DNA of 64,000 bases from Serratia quinivorans (GCF_946227985.1 NZ_CAMKGL010000001.1:1240001-1304000); one strand, 5' to 3'. Shown: positions 1 through 10,608, numbered from the stretch's first letter. The notes: generated from the letters alone by a model not told the origin. Numbers and translations are program-made.

Positions 1-609
1 CAACAACCAGCCGGACACCACATCCACCGCCTCATTGCGCTGCCATTTGGCGGTCTGTTTCTCCAGCACCTTCATGTCTTTATACTTGGCGATCACCGCT
101 TCCACCGCCCGCGTGCGTTCGCGAGCCTCTTCGTTGGACAGTGCCCCCATCAGGATCGCCACGTTACCGCGGTAGTTCATCTGTTTCGCCAGGGCTTCCA
201 TCTGCATCTCACCGCCCGCCGCCGAGTCGGACCCAACGTAGGCCATCGCTTTGCCCAGTTTCACCTCTGGCTTGCGGTTGACGAAAATCAGTGGAATGTT
301 GGCGCGTTCGGCCGCATCCATCATCGGCTTCACGCCCTGGGTATCGACCGGATTAAGAATAATCGCGTCCACCCCGAGGTTGATAAGGTCATCCACCTGC
401 TGCACCTGCAGCGCCACGTCCCCTTTGGCATCGACAAACTGCCCGTCCATATTCAACTGCTTGAGTTCACTGACCATCTGCGAGCGCAAAATAGAGACAA
501 AGTTAAGATCGAAATTGGCCAGCGCTACGCCGACCTTATAGGTTTTCGCCTGGGCGCTGAAGGCCATGAGCATGCTCAGCAATATCAACAACACGGTTTT
601 GGTTTTCAT
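1..609 (-). CDS. Sugar ABC transporter periplasmic binding protein (C-terminus outside window)
   Basis: This is the N-terminal 203 residues of a periplasmic binding protein of the ribose/inositol type (Peripla_BP_4 fold). It opens with a lysine-rich, hydrophobic signal peptide ending AFSAQA. The mature part starts KTYKVGVALANFDLNFVS and contains the family features DAIILNPVD and PLIFVNRKPEV. The gene continues past the left edge of the window. It lies 94 bp downstream of a TIM-barrel isomerase and a Gfo/Idh oxidoreductase on the same strand, so it probably delivers the sugar or polyol those enzymes metabolise. Permease and ATPase genes would be expected further left. The exact ligand cannot be read from the sequence; inositol-like polyols or ribose-like sugars are the usual ligands of the family. 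Confidence 0.85.
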   Translation of the reverse strand, partial: MKTKTVLLILLSMLMAFSAQAKTYKVGVALANFDLNFVSILRSQMVSELKQLNMDGQFVDAKGDVALQVQQVDDLINLGVDAIILNPVDTQGVKPMMDAAERANIPLIFVNRKPEVKLGKAMAYVGSDSAAGGEMQMEALAKQMNYRGNVAILMGALSNEEARERTRAVEAVIAKYKDMKVLEKQTAKWQRNEAVDVVSGWLL

Positions 610-703
610 GGTGACATCCTGTAGGTTGAGGTATGTTTTTTTATTTACATCAAGGGATCACTGCTTATCCCGGGCAACAGGCCAATACCCGGTTTGCTTC
701 GGT

Positions 704-1483
704 TTATAGGGTGAAATGGTCGCGGAACTGTTGCAGCGCCTCGGTGCTGTCACCGGATGCCCAGCCTTCCATCGCCACCACCCCCTGATAGCCCATTTCA
801 TCCAACGCGCAGGCGATGGCTCGGTAGTTAATTTCGCCGGTACCGGGTTGTTTTCGCCCCGGCACGTCAGCCACCTGGATTTCACCGATTGCCGGACCAC
901 AGCGACGGATCAGCTCAATCAGGTTGCCCTCGCCAATTTGCGCATGGTAAAGATCGAGGTTCATCTTCAGCCCCGGTCGATTAACCGCCTCCACCAAAGC
1001 CAAAGTGTCGTCGGCTTTGGCAAAAGGCGTGCCCGGGTGATCCAACGGCAGGTTGAGGTTTTCCAGCGTGAAAACTTTACCGGCCTGCTCCCCCATTTGT
1101 GCCAATCGGTTTAACGTATTGGCCGCCTTCAGCCACATCGCGCCCGTCACCACTGCCACCGGTTTCACCGGCAGCCCTTGCGAGTCCAGACCGGTACCGT
1201 GCAGATTCAGGCTCGGGCAGTTCAAGCGTTGCGCCACCGCCAGCGACTGCTCGGCGCTTTGCAACAGTTGAGCGATGTCCTCTTCGTCGGTCAGATTGCC
1301 GCTGAGATAGCCGGTCATCGAAGTAAAGTGCGCTCCGGTAGCCACCAAAGCATCAAGGTCTTTGTTGGCCCAGTTCCAGATTTCAACGCCGAAACCCAGC
1401 GCATCAATACGCGTCACTCGTTCTACAAACGGCAGGTCGAGAAACACCATTTCGGCACAAACGGACAGCTGAAAACGCGCCAT
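704..1483 (-). CDS. TIM-barrel sugar isomerase, hydroxypyruvate isomerase (Hyi) family
   Basis: A 259-residue AP-endonuclease-2-type TIM barrel. The family metal and catalytic positions are visible as E141 (LEN), D177 (LDLYH), Q203 (EIQVADVPGR) and E239 (MEG). The stretch KQPGTGEINY is typical of hydroxypyruvate isomerases. The chosen start MARFQLSVC overlaps the stop of the upstream oxidoreductase by one base (TAATG), which indicates translational coupling; a longer open frame upstream lies inside that gene and is ignored. Family members interconvert hydroxypyruvate and tartronate semialdehyde or epimerise keto-sugars. With a Gfo/Idh dehydrogenase and a sugar-binding protein next to it, a second step in degradation of a sugar acid or polyol is likely. 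The true substrate is unknown. Confidence 0.85.
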   Translation of the reverse strand: MARFQLSVCAEMVFLDLPFVERVTRIDALGFGVEIWNWANKDLDALVATGAHFTSMTGYLSGNLTDEEDIAQLLQSAEQSLAVAQRLNCPSLNLHGTGLDSQGLPVKPVAVVTGAMWLKAANTLNRLAQMGEQAGKVFTLENLNLPLDHPGTPFAKADDTLALVEAVNRPGLKMNLDLYHAQIGEGNLIELIRRCGPAIGEIQVADVPGRKQPGTGEINYRAIACALDEMGYQGVVAMEGWASGDSTEALQQFRDHFTL

Positions 1484-2499
1484 TATTGATCTCCCAACGT
1501 GATCGGTTTGCCCTGCTGCACCGACGCAATACAGGCCAGTGCGATTTCCAGCGCATTGCGCGCGTCCTGACCCGTCGCCCGAGGCGTTTGTCCTTGCTGA
1601 ATGCATTGGGCGAATTCAGTCAATTCCGCCACATAGGCGTCGTGCAGCAGATCGGTATCCTGGCGCGAAGTCTCAATGGCGATGCCACCGGCGTGATAAC
1701 GCACGCAGTTATTCAAATTGATATTGCCCGCCTGCAACATGCCTTTACTGCCAAACACTTCACCGCGTACGTCATAGCCGTAAACCGCCTGGAAATTAGC
1801 CTCGGCCGTCGCGATAGCGCCGTTCTCAAAGCGAATAGTGACTACTGCAGTATCCAGCAACCCCTTGTCCTTGAAGTCCGGACGCACCAGCGCATCCGCC
1901 AGGGCATAAACCTCTACCGGTCTGGCACCGGGGTTGAAGTGCAGCAAGGTGTCAAAATCATGGATCAGGGTTTCCAGAAAGAGGGTCCACGCCGGGATCG
2001 CCGCCGGATCGCGCAACTGCGGGTCACGGGTGACCGATCGGGACAACTGGGTGGTACCATTTTCGCCCGATTTGACGGCGGCAATGGCCGCAGCAAAACC
2101 GGTGACAAAACGGCGATTAAAACCCACCTGCAGCACCACACCGGCCTGATTGGCGGCGGCAATGGCGCAATCTGCCTCCTCCAGCGTGACGGCCATCGGT
2201 TTTTCACAGAAGACGTGTTTACCTGCCCCGGCCGCCGCTATCACCCACTGTGCATGGGTACGTGCCGGAGAAGCGATAACGACGGCATCAATGGCCGGGT
2301 CATCCAGCAGCGCCTGCAAATCGCTATAGGCTTTAACGCCAAGACGTTCCGCCAGCCGCTGTGCCGCCCCTGGTAATGGATCGGCTACCGCGGCCAGTAC
2401 CGCGCCCGGCACACGCCGCGCCAGAGACTCTGCATGGAAACTGCCCATTCTTCCGGCACCAATCAGACCAACGCGCAGGGTTTGGGGTAAATGGCTCAT
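1483..2499 (-). CDS. Gfo/Idh/MocA family NAD(P)-dependent oxidoreductase, inositol-2-dehydrogenase-like
   Basis: A 338-residue two-domain dehydrogenase. The N-terminal Rossmann domain carries GLIGAGRMG (residues 11-19) and the family hallmark CEKPM (E99-K100-P101). The substrate domain has HDFDTLLH, in which D183 and H187 align with the catalytic Asp and His of inositol 2-dehydrogenase. A good ribosome site (AAGGAATCACG) precedes the ATG. It is the first gene of a leftward operon driven by a consensus sigma-54 promoter at 2554-2569. The family oxidises myo- or scyllo-inositol, other polyols or sugar acids; the IolG-like motifs make a cyclitol plausible but do not prove it. Confidence 0.88.
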   Translation of the reverse strand: MSHLPQTLRVGLIGAGRMGSFHAESLARRVPGAVLAAVADPLPGAAQRLAERLGVKAYSDLQALLDDPAIDAVVIASPARTHAQWVIAAAGAGKHVFCEKPMAVTLEEADCAIAAANQAGVVLQVGFNRRFVTGFAAAIAAVKSGENGTTQLSRSVTRDPQLRDPAAIPAWTLFLETLIHDFDTLLHFNPGARPVEVYALADALVRPDFKDKGLLDTAVVTIRFENGAIATAEANFQAVYGYDVRGEVFGSKGMLQAGNINLNNCVRYHAGGIAIETSRQDTDLLHDAYVAELTEFAQCIQQGQTPRATGQDARNALEIALACIASVQQGKPITLGDQ

Positions 2500-2553
2500 C
2501 GTGATTCCTTATGTGGGTAACGCCCTTGCGGGCAACAAGTTCACGGAGGGTAT

Positions 2554-2569
2554 TGCAAAGGGGATGCCA
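2554..2569 (-). promoter_or_regulatory. Sigma-54 (-24/-12) promoter of the oxidoreductase operon
   Basis: Read on the minus strand the sequence is TGGCATCCCCTTTGCA. This gives the invariant GG (2567-2568) and GC (2555-2556) separated by exactly ten bases, with the TGGCA and TTGCA flanks of the RpoN consensus. Transcription would start near 2543, leaving a leader of about 44 nt before the ATG at 2499. A sigma-54 activator gene lies divergently 120 bp upstream, as expected for a dedicated regulator. Confidence 0.85.
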
Positions 2570-2631
2570 GCTTAAAACGCGGGGAATTTGTGAGGCGTTG
2601 CACAGATAGCCATAACAAAGTGACAACTAAA

Positions 2632-2657
2632 TTGACATGTCAATTTCACATGTCAAT
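2632..2657. promoter_or_regulatory. Tandem 13-bp repeat, probable upstream activating site for the sigma-54 activator
   Basis: Two head-to-tail 13-mers, TTGACATGTCAAT (2632-2644) and TTCACATGTCAAT (2645-2657), differ at one base. The first contains a perfect 12-bp palindrome (TTGACATGTCAA). They lie about 65-90 bp upstream of the -24 element, the usual position of an enhancer for a bacterial enhancer-binding protein, and just ahead of the activator's own start codon. Binding by the adjacent activator is inferred. Confidence 0.65.
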
Positions 2658-2691
2658 AAAATGGACATTACATTCCAAATCGGAGTTGCCC

Positions 2692-4650
2692 ATGCATACC
2701 GCCGCCGGCCTGCTGCCAATCAAAGATGAGAGCGATCCGATCTTCAGCCTGCCGGACGGGCCGGAGGCCGGTGAATGGGACAGCCTGTTTTGGCAAGGCT
2801 GGCAAGCATTTAACGAAGGAGGTCAGCCGGGCTGGATACGCAAATCAATCCTGCAATCATGGCGGCGCTCGCGCGAGTACGGTATTGACCCCGATGAGTT
2901 CGTCTATCACTCACCGCCGGCAGAACAGCTAAAGGCCATCCTGTTGCACAACGCCGGGCTGATTAGCGTGGCGCGCAGCATCATGGAAAATCTGTTGGCC
3001 TACAACCCCGACGGCCACATCAACCTGACCGATGCCCACGGCGTCACCCTTCACTACTGCGGTGCGGACATAACGCCGGTCGGCAGTATTCTGCGTGAAG
3101 AGGTTCAGGGCACCAACTGCACCGCGCGCTGCCTGCTGGAACAGCGCCTGGTGTATGTGTTAAGCGGTGAAAACTGGAAGATGGGGCTGCGCCAACGCCA
3201 TCGTCAGTGCGCAGCGGCACCGGTACGTAACGCCGAGGGAGCGATGATAGGCGTGCTGACGCTCACCGCTACGCCGGATAATTTCAATGCCCACACGCTG
3301 GGCACCGTGCAGGCGGCGGCGGAGGCCGTCGGTCAACAGCTCAGGCTGCAGCAGCTTCTGGCAGAACAGCAGTCCATTCTGGAAACCCTGAATGAAGGCG
3401 TGATGGTTTGCGATCGCCAGGGCCGCCTGAAAACCGTCAATCGCTATGCCCGCCAGATTTTTGACGGTCTGGAGCCGGGCAACGAATCGATCGATGATCT
3501 GCTGCGCCCACAGTCCGGCTCGCTGCTGACCATGCCATTTTGTAACGATCGTGAAATGGTGTTTATGCCAGCCGGTAAACCGGCGCTCTCCTGCGTGATT
3601 TCATTGATGCCTGCGCCGGATGACGGTCGGGTGCTTTCAGTACGTGAGAATCAGCGTATCCGTGCCATTACCCGCCGCGTAATGGGGGTTAGCGCCAGCT
3701 ATACCTTTGAGATGATATATGGCCACTCCAACCGTATGCGCGAAGCCATCATGCAGGCGCGTACCTGCAGTCGCAGTGACAGCACGGTACTGTTGACCGG
3801 AGAAAGCGGCACCGGCAAGGAACTGTTCGCGCAGGCGATCCACAACGCTGGCGGGCGTTGCAACGAACCCTTTGTCGCCGTCAACTGCGGTGCCTTACCG
3901 CGTGACTTGGTACAGAGCGAACTCTTTGGTTATGTGGACGGTGCTTTTACCGGTTCGCGCCGAGGGGGAGCCGCCGGCAAGTTCGAACTGGCGGACGGGG
4001 GCACCCTGCTGCTCGATGAAATTGGCGAAATGCCGTTGGAAGCGCAAACCAGCCTGCTGCGCGTGCTGCAGGAAAGCGAAGTGTTGCGCATTGGTGCGGC
4101 GCAGCCGGTAAAAGTGAATGTGCGTATCATTGCCGCCACCCATTGCGACCTGGTGCAGGCGGTAGAGACGGGCGCGTTTCGCCGCGATCTGTATTACCGT
4201 TTGAACGTGCTCTCAATCCCGGTTCCGCCGCTGCGTGAGCGCCGGGACGACATCGCCGGTCTGGTTAACGGTTTTATTCACAAGCTTAGTGTGCGGATGA
4301 AAAAAGTCCCGCCGCAGGTTTCACCACAGGCGATGGCCTGCCTCAACGCCTGGCATTGGCCGGGCAACGTGCGCGAGCTGGAAAACCTGGTGGAGCGAAT
4401 GGTAAACCTGTGTGAAGGATTACTGATTGACGTAGGCGACCTGCCCGAGGATATCCGCCGCATTGCCCCTGAGCCGGCCCCGCGCCCCTCCAGCCGGCTG
4501 GAAGAGCATGAGCGCAGACATATCATTCAGGTGATTGAAGCCAATGGCGGCAATTTGAGGCAGGCAGCCCAGATGCTCGGGCTGTCGCGCACTACGCTGT
4601 ACAATAAAATCAATAAGTGGCAGATCGATCTGACGCTTTTGCGCCCCTGA
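2692..4650 (+). CDS. Sigma-54-dependent transcriptional activator (AcoR/DhaR type)
   Basis: A 652-residue enhancer-binding protein. The start at 2692 (MHTAAGLLPIK) is chosen because GGAG sits six bases upstream; the frame is open further 5' but without a site. A GAF-like sensory region comes first, then a PAS-like segment (ILETLNEGVMVCDRQGRLKTVN). The AAA+ domain has Walker A GESGTGKE near residue 370 and the sigma-54 contact loop GAFTGS near 417, where most family members have GAFTGA. A Fis-type helix-turn-helix (LRQAAQMLGLSRTTLYNKINKW) begins near residue 622. There is no receiver domain, so it probably senses a small molecule directly. Divergent placement next to a sigma-54 promoter makes the oxidoreductase/isomerase/ABC operon its likely target. 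The ligand is unknown. Confidence 0.92.
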   Translation: MHTAAGLLPIKDESDPIFSLPDGPEAGEWDSLFWQGWQAFNEGGQPGWIRKSILQSWRRSREYGIDPDEFVYHSPPAEQLKAILLHNAGLISVARSIMENLLAYNPDGHINLTDAHGVTLHYCGADITPVGSILREEVQGTNCTARCLLEQRLVYVLSGENWKMGLRQRHRQCAAAPVRNAEGAMIGVLTLTATPDNFNAHTLGTVQAAAEAVGQQLRLQQLLAEQQSILETLNEGVMVCDRQGRLKTVNRYARQIFDGLEPGNESIDDLLRPQSGSLLTMPFCNDREMVFMPAGKPALSCVISLMPAPDDGRVLSVRENQRIRAITRRVMGVSASYTFEMIYGHSNRMREAIMQARTCSRSDSTVLLTGESGTGKELFAQAIHNAGGRCNEPFVAVNCGALPRDLVQSELFGYVDGAFTGSRRGGAAGKFELADGGTLLLDEIGEMPLEAQTSLLRVLQESEVLRIGAAQPVKVNVRIIAATHCDLVQAVETGAFRRDLYYRLNVLSIPVPPLRERRDDIAGLVNGFIHKLSVRMKKVPPQVSPQAMACLNAWHWPGNVRELENLVERMVNLCEGLLIDVGDLPEDIRRIAPEPAPRPSSRLEEHERRHIIQVIEANGGNLRQAAQMLGLSRTTLYNKINKWQIDLTLLRP

Positions 4651-4694
4651 GTGCTGTAAAAACAGGCAACTTCGCACTCAGGTACCCAACCCGG

Positions 4695-5408
4695 TTATAT
4701 TTTTGTCTGATTAACGCGTGCGGACAACGCCTGATGGCTTTCCTTCCGCTCGCTGTATCTGTCTGCAAGATAGTCAGTCTGTCCCTTCAGCAGCAGGGTT
4801 ATTTTGAACAACTCCTCGGTGACATCGACGATGCGATCGTACCAGGAAGAGGGTTTCATCCGCCCGTTATCATCAAACTCCTGCCAGGCTTTCGCCACTG
4901 AGGATTGATTGGGAATAGTGAACATCCGCATCCATCGGCCAAGAATGCGCATCTGATTCACCGCATTGAATGACTGCGAACCGCCGCACACCTGCATCAC
5001 TGCCAGGGTTTTGCCCTGAGATGGGCGAACAGCACCTTCGCTTAACGGGATCCAGTCAATCTGGGCTTTCATTACTGAACTCATCGCACCATGTCTCTCT
5101 GGAGAACTCCAGACCATACCCTCACACCACCTGACCAGTTCACGCAGCTCAGCAACTTTCGGATGTGTTTCTGGCGCATCGTCAGGCAGCGGCAGACCCG
5201 ATGGGTTAAAGGTTTTGACTTCGGCGCCCAACGCGGTCAGCAGGCGCCCTGCCTCCTCAGCAGCAAAGCGGCTGTATGAACGTTCTCTTACCGAACCATA
5301 CAGGATCAGGATCCGTGGTGGCTCTTGCCGATGCAGACGCTCGGCAATTTGCTTATCAAAGCACTCTTCGTTCAGGGCGGGAAATTGCTCCACTTTTTTG
5401 TTCCTCAT
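4695..5408 (-). CDS. arsH: ArsH, NADPH-dependent FMN reductase of arsenic resistance
   Basis: A 237-residue flavodoxin-fold protein. [23 protein letters not shown] is the flavin phosphate-binding loop of the family, and [25 protein letters not shown] is the ArsH signature. ArsH proteins are NADPH:FMN oxidoreductases; several oxidise trivalent methyl- or aryl-arsenicals to the less toxic pentavalent form, and they also reduce quinones. The gene is divergent from arsRBC, and the intervening region carries an ArsR-type operator, so both arms are probably induced together by arsenite or antimonite. Length is normal. Confidence 0.93.
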   Translation of the reverse strand: MRNKKVEQFPALNEECFDKQIAERLHRQEPPRILILYGSVRERSYSRFAAEEAGRLLTALGAEVKTFNPSGLPLPDDAPETHPKVAELRELVRWCEGMVWSSPERHGAMSSVMKAQIDWIPLSEGAVRPSQGKTLAVMQVCGGSQSFNAVNQMRILGRWMRMFTIPNQSSVAKAWQEFDDNGRMKPSSWYDRIVDVTEELFKITLLLKGQTDYLADRYSERKESHQALSARVNQTKI

Positions 5409-5437
5409 TATTTACACGCGGTGATTTTAAATCTGAT

Positions 5438-5457
5438 ACATATGAATTATCATATGT
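5438..5457. promoter_or_regulatory. Probable ArsR operator between arsH and arsR
   Basis: ACATATG (5438-5444) and CATATGT (5451-5457) form a perfect seven-base inverted repeat with a 6-bp AT-rich spacer. It is placed between the divergent arsH (ATG at 5408) and arsR (ATG at 5484) starts. Position and symmetry fit repression of both transcripts by the ArsR dimer. Confidence 0.6.
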
Positions 5458-5483
5458 GTAATTTAAACGTATTGAGGTCCAAA

Positions 5484-5804
5484 ATGCTACAGCCCGTTCA
5501 ACTTTTCAAAATTTTGTCGGATGAAACACGACTGGCCATCATTATGCTTCTCAGAGAGTCGGGGGAGTTATGCGTTTGTGATATCTGCGGGGCCACGTCA
5601 GAGTCACAGCCTAAAATATCCCGCCATATGGCAATATTACGCAACGCAGGGCTGGTCATTGATCGTCGTGAAGGGAAATGGATCCACTATCGACTCTCGC
5701 CACATATCCCTGCCTGGGCGGCAGAGACCATCACGGCATCCTGGCAGTGCCTGCGTGAAGATGTTCGCGGATGGCTGGCGCAATCAGCGACATCCTCCTG
5801 TTAA
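5484..5804 (+). CDS. arsR: ArsR, arsenite-responsive repressor
   Basis: A 106-residue SmtB/ArsR winged-helix repressor. The start is MLQPVQLFKILSDETRL; an in-frame extension further upstream runs through the operator region and is not used. The metalloid-binding cysteines C30, C32 and C35 (ELCVCDIC) match the As(III) site of E. coli-type ArsR. The recognition helix region is SQPKISRHMAILRNAGLV, followed by a wing. It would dissociate from DNA on binding As(III) or Sb(III), releasing arsRBC and probably arsH. Confidence 0.95.
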   Translation: MLQPVQLFKILSDETRLAIIMLLRESGELCVCDICGATSESQPKISRHMAILRNAGLVIDRREGKWIHYRLSPHIPAWAAETITASWQCLREDVRGWLAQSATSSC

Positions 5805-5848
5805 GCCTACGGAACACATTGCTTTAATCATATATAACGGAGTCTGAC

Positions 5849-7138
5849 ATGTTACTGGCAGGGAGTCTCTTTTTACTGACGCTGGTTTTGGTCATCTGGC
5901 AGCCCAGAGGGCTTGGCATTGGCTGGAGTGCGAGTATTGGCGCCGTGCTGGCGTTGTTCTGCGGCGTCATCCACCTTAATGACATTCCTGTCGTCTGGAA
6001 TATCGTCTGGAACGCCACAGCGACGTTTATCGCGGTGATCATCATCAGCCTGCTGCTCGACGAGTCGGGCTTCTTTGAATGGGCCGCACTGCATGTTTCC
6101 CGCTGGGGCAATGGGCGAGGACGTTTGCTTTTCACCTGGATTATATTGCTGGGGGCGACGGTCGCAGCGTTGTTTGCCAACGATGGTGCAGCGCTTATCC
6201 TGACGCCAATCGTCATTGCCATGTTGCTCGCGCTGGGGTTCAGCCAAGGAACAACGCTGGCCTTCGTTATGGCAGCCGGGTTTATTGCGGATACGGCCAG
6301 TTTGCCGCTTATCGTTTCAAACCTGGTGAATATTGTCTCTGCTGACTTTTTTCAGCTCGGTTTTACGGAATATGCGTCGGTCATGATCCCCGTGGATATT
6401 GCCGCTATTGCCGCTACGGTGGTCATGCTGCATCTCTTTTTCCGCAAGGACATCCCGGCGACCTACGACATAGCGCGACTGAAAACACCTGCCAGCGCCA
6501 TTAAAGACCCGGCAACCTTTAAAGCCGGCTGGATTGTCCTGGTACTGCTGCTGGCGGGATTTTTCGCGCTTGAGCCATTAGGCATTCCCGTTAGTGCGAT
6601 TGCCGCAGCTGGCGCTGTCGTCCTGTTTGCCGTGGCGAAAAGAGGTCATGCCATTAATACCGGAAAAGTGTTGCGAGGGGCACCCTGGCAGATCGTTGTC
6701 TTCTCTCTGGGGATGTACCTGGTGGTCTACGGGCTGCGAAATGCGGGGCTGACGGAATATCTTTCCAGTGTTCTGAATGTGCTGGCAAATGAAGGACTAT
6801 GGGCTGCAACATTGGGTACCGGTTTCCTGACGGCATTGCTGTCGTCAGTTATGAATAATATGCCTACCGTGCTGATTGGCGCATTGTCGATTGACAGCAG
6901 CACGGCTTCCGGCGTCATCAAAGAAGCAATGGTTTATGCCAACATCATAGGCTGCGATTTAGGTCCAAAAATCACCCCTATTGGCAGCCTTGCCACACTG
7001 CTGTGGCTCCATGTACTTTCACAAAAAAATATGACGATCACCTGGGGATATTACTTCCGCACCGGCATCATCATGACCCTGCCCGTTCTGTTTGTCACTC
7101 TGGCCGCGCTGGCGTTGCGGCTCTCCGTTACTTTCTAA
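5849..7138 (+). CDS. arsB: ArsB, arsenite/antimonite efflux antiporter
   Basis: A 429-residue inner-membrane protein, exactly the length of E. coli ArsB, made of about a dozen hydrophobic helices. Conserved stretches include [16 protein letters not shown] and [17 protein letters not shown]. ArsB extrudes As(III) or Sb(III) in exchange for protons and can pair with an ArsA ATPase; no arsA is present here, so it should work alone. It sits 44 bp after arsR with AACGGAG as ribosome site and 12 bp before arsC, forming a three-gene operon. Confidence 0.96.
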   Translation: MLLAGSLFLLTLVLVIWQPRGLGIGWSASIGAVLALFCGVIHLNDIPVVWNIVWNATATFIAVIIISLLLDESGFFEWAALHVSRWGNGRGRLLFTWIILLGATVAALFANDGAALILTPIVIAMLLALGFSQGTTLAFVMAAGFIADTASLPLIVSNLVNIVSADFFQLGFTEYASVMIPVDIAAIAATVVMLHLFFRKDIPATYDIARLKTPASAIKDPATFKAGWIVLVLLLAGFFALEPLGIPVSAIAAAGAVVLFAVAKRGHAINTGKVLRGAPWQIVVFSLGMYLVVYGLRNAGLTEYLSSVLNVLANEGLWAATLGTGFLTALLSSVMNNMPTVLIGALSIDSSTASGVIKEAMVYANIIGCDLGPKITPIGSLATLLWLHVLSQKNMTITWGYYFRTGIIMTLPVLFVTLAALALRLSVTF

Positions 7139-7150
7139 TGAGATATTGAT

Positions 7151-7582
7151 ATGAGCAACATTGTCATCTATCACAACCCGGCCTGTGGCACCTCACGTAA
7201 CACGCTGGCGATGATCCGCAACAGCGGTAACGAACCGACGATTATTTATTATCTCGACACACCACCTTCACATAATGAACTGGTTAAACTTATTGCGGAT
7301 ATGGGAATTACCGTCCGTGCGTTGCTGCGCAAAAACGTTGAACCCTATGAGCAGCTTGGCCTGGATAATGGATTATTGACTGACGCGCAGCTGATTGAAT
7401 TTATGCTTCAGTATCCGATCCTGATCAATCGTCCCATCGTCGTCACCCCCATGGGTACCCGATTGTGCCGCCCTTCCGAAGTGGTGTTGGATATCCTCCC
7501 AGAACCGCAACAGGCCGCATTCACAAAAGAAGACGGTGAAAAGGTGACCGACCAGGCGGGCAATAGAATCAAGCCGGAGTAA
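7151..7582 (+). CDS. arsC: ArsC, glutaredoxin-dependent arsenate reductase
   Basis: A 143-residue enzyme closely matching the E. coli plasmid/chromosomal ArsC type. The active-site Cys12 lies in YHNPACGTSRNT. The arginines that hold arsenate are visible in VRALLRK, INRPIV and GTRLCRPSE. It reduces As(V) to As(III) using glutathione and glutaredoxin, feeding ArsB. It is the last gene of the arsRBC operon and ends 8 bp before the hairpin it shares with the convergent serralysin gene. Confidence 0.96.
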   Translation: MSNIVIYHNPACGTSRNTLAMIRNSGNEPTIIYYLDTPPSHNELVKLIADMGITVRALLRKNVEPYEQLGLDNGLLTDAQLIEFMLQYPILINRPIVVTPMGTRLCRPSEVVLDILPEPQQAAFTKEDGEKVTDQAGNRIKPE

Positions 7583-7589
7583 AGGCCTT

Positions 7590-7613
7590 AAAAACGGTGG
7601 GCTTAGCCCACCG
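7590..7613 (-). terminator. Rho-independent terminator between arsC and serralysin
   Basis: CGGTGGGC (7595-7602), a TTA loop and GCCCACCG (7606-7613) form an 8-bp GC-rich stem. On the minus strand it is followed by TTTTT (complement of 7594-7590), so it is a canonical terminator for the serralysin message. In the plus direction the T-tract is poor, though the hairpin may still slow arsRBC transcription. Confidence 0.8.
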
Positions 7614-7621
7614 TGACTGAT

Positions 7622-9115
<1,494 letters not shown>

Positions 9116-9165
9116 TCACTTCCGTTATATAGAAATAAAATTTCGATATATAGAATTACTGCAAC

Positions 9166-9195
9166 ATCATACTAGCATTTAAATGCTAGTATGAT
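9166..9195. promoter_or_regulatory. 30-bp perfect palindrome upstream of serralysin
   Basis: ATCATACTAGCATTT (9166-9180) is followed directly by its exact reverse complement (9181-9195). Base 9165 against 9196 breaks the symmetry. It starts 66 bp upstream of the serralysin ATG, in an AT-rich 304-bp intergenic region that otherwise shows only weak promoter-like AT stretches. It could be a regulator-binding site for the protease promoter or a cruciform/terminator element for transcription from either side; no T-tract follows it on either strand. Confidence 0.7.
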
Positions 9196-9389
9196 TTCCA
9201 GATACCTCAATATATATTTGATGAAATAATTTATGGCGGAGTAATCATCTTTTAAATATCTAATTATCGGGGCGAATAACCCAATGGCACCGACCAGTGA
9301 TAATCCAGGGAGAGGCCACCCTTAATCGAGCGACCGCCACTTGCCATTGGCCGGGCCTGTTGCGCTATACTGTGGCCCACTTTTTGTAA

Positions 9390-9899
<510 letters not shown>

Positions 9900-10063
9900 T
9901 CCCCCGTTAGCCGTCATCCTCCGTTGGCGGCTAACCACCCTCCCGTTAAAACCTAATATTAATCAATACATTGATTCGAATTTTAAGCCTTTCTTTTTGG
10001 TGACGTTGTCACTAATAAAGCTTTATCCGCTTATATGCCTAATTTCACTTGGTGCATACAATG

Positions 10064-10087
10064 ATAATAACATTATAATGTTATTAT
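10064..10087. promoter_or_regulatory. 24-bp perfect AT-rich palindrome upstream of the FabZ-like gene
   Basis: ATAATAACATTA (10064-10075) is followed immediately by its exact reverse complement (10076-10087). It lies in the 253-bp region between yqhA and the FabZ-like gene, 66 bp before that gene's ATG, close to where a promoter would sit. It could be an operator or an intrinsically flexible AT-rich element. Nothing else is evident in this intergenic region. Confidence 0.6.
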
Positions 10088-10152
10088 ACTTCGACAGGCA
10101 CAGACGCCGGCACAAGCTGAGCGTTGTCCCGCTGACAGGACCCTAACCAATC

Positions 10153-10608
10153 ATGCCGCTCAATGGTAAACCACTACAGTTTCAGGATGTTCAATCTATC
10201 CTGCCGCATCGCTTCCCCTGTCTGCTGGTTGACCGCATTCTGCCTGACGGCACAGCCGTTGCCGAAGGCCGCTTGAGCGCCATCAAAAATATCACTGCCA
10301 ACGAACCGACCTTCTGGACTGGCCACCACCAGACCACGGTATTTCCCGGCATATTAATGGTGGAGGCACTGGCGCAGACCACTGGCCTGTTGGCGCATTA
10401 TTTTCTCAGCCCGCTATTACCCGGCGAACATTACTATTTTGCCGCCATTCACCACGCTCGTTTTTATCGATCGGCACGCCCTGGCGACCAACTTCGTATG
10501 GATGTCGCCTTTGTCCGGCAGCGTTCCGGCCTTGCCCGCTTTACCGGTCGTGCCACGGTAAATGGCCGCCGTATCTGTACCGCCGAGTTTATGTGCGCTC
10601 GTAAGTAG
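10153..10608 (+). CDS. FabZ-like hotdog-fold 3-hydroxyacyl-ACP dehydratase paralogue
   Basis: A 151-residue hotdog-fold protein. The N-terminal ILPHRFPCLLVDRI and the later VFPGILMVEALAQTTG are FabZ hallmarks. The catalytic histidine is in WTGHH (57-58) and the catalytic glutamate is E71. The loop between them reads GHHQTTVFPG, one residue shorter than the usual GHFPxxPxFPG and lacking its first proline. It is not in an lpx/fab cluster, so it is an extra dehydratase-like protein rather than the housekeeping FabZ. It is followed 31 bp later by a spermidine-synthase-like gene. The substrate is unknown; a specialised acyl-ACP or acyl-CoA is possible. Confidence 0.8.
   Translation: MPLNGKPLQFQDVQSILPHRFPCLLVDRILPDGTAVAEGRLSAIKNITANEPTFWTGHHQTTVFPGILMVEALAQTTGLLAHYFLSPLLPGEHYYFAAIHHARFYRSARPGDQLRMDVAFVRQRSGLARFTGRATVNGRRICTAEFMCARK

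Noticed and set aside
1486-2376. A 296-codon plus-strand open frame opposite the Gfo/Idh gene
   Set aside because: The minus strand encodes a complete dehydrogenase with conserved motifs; the plus-strand frame shows no family features.
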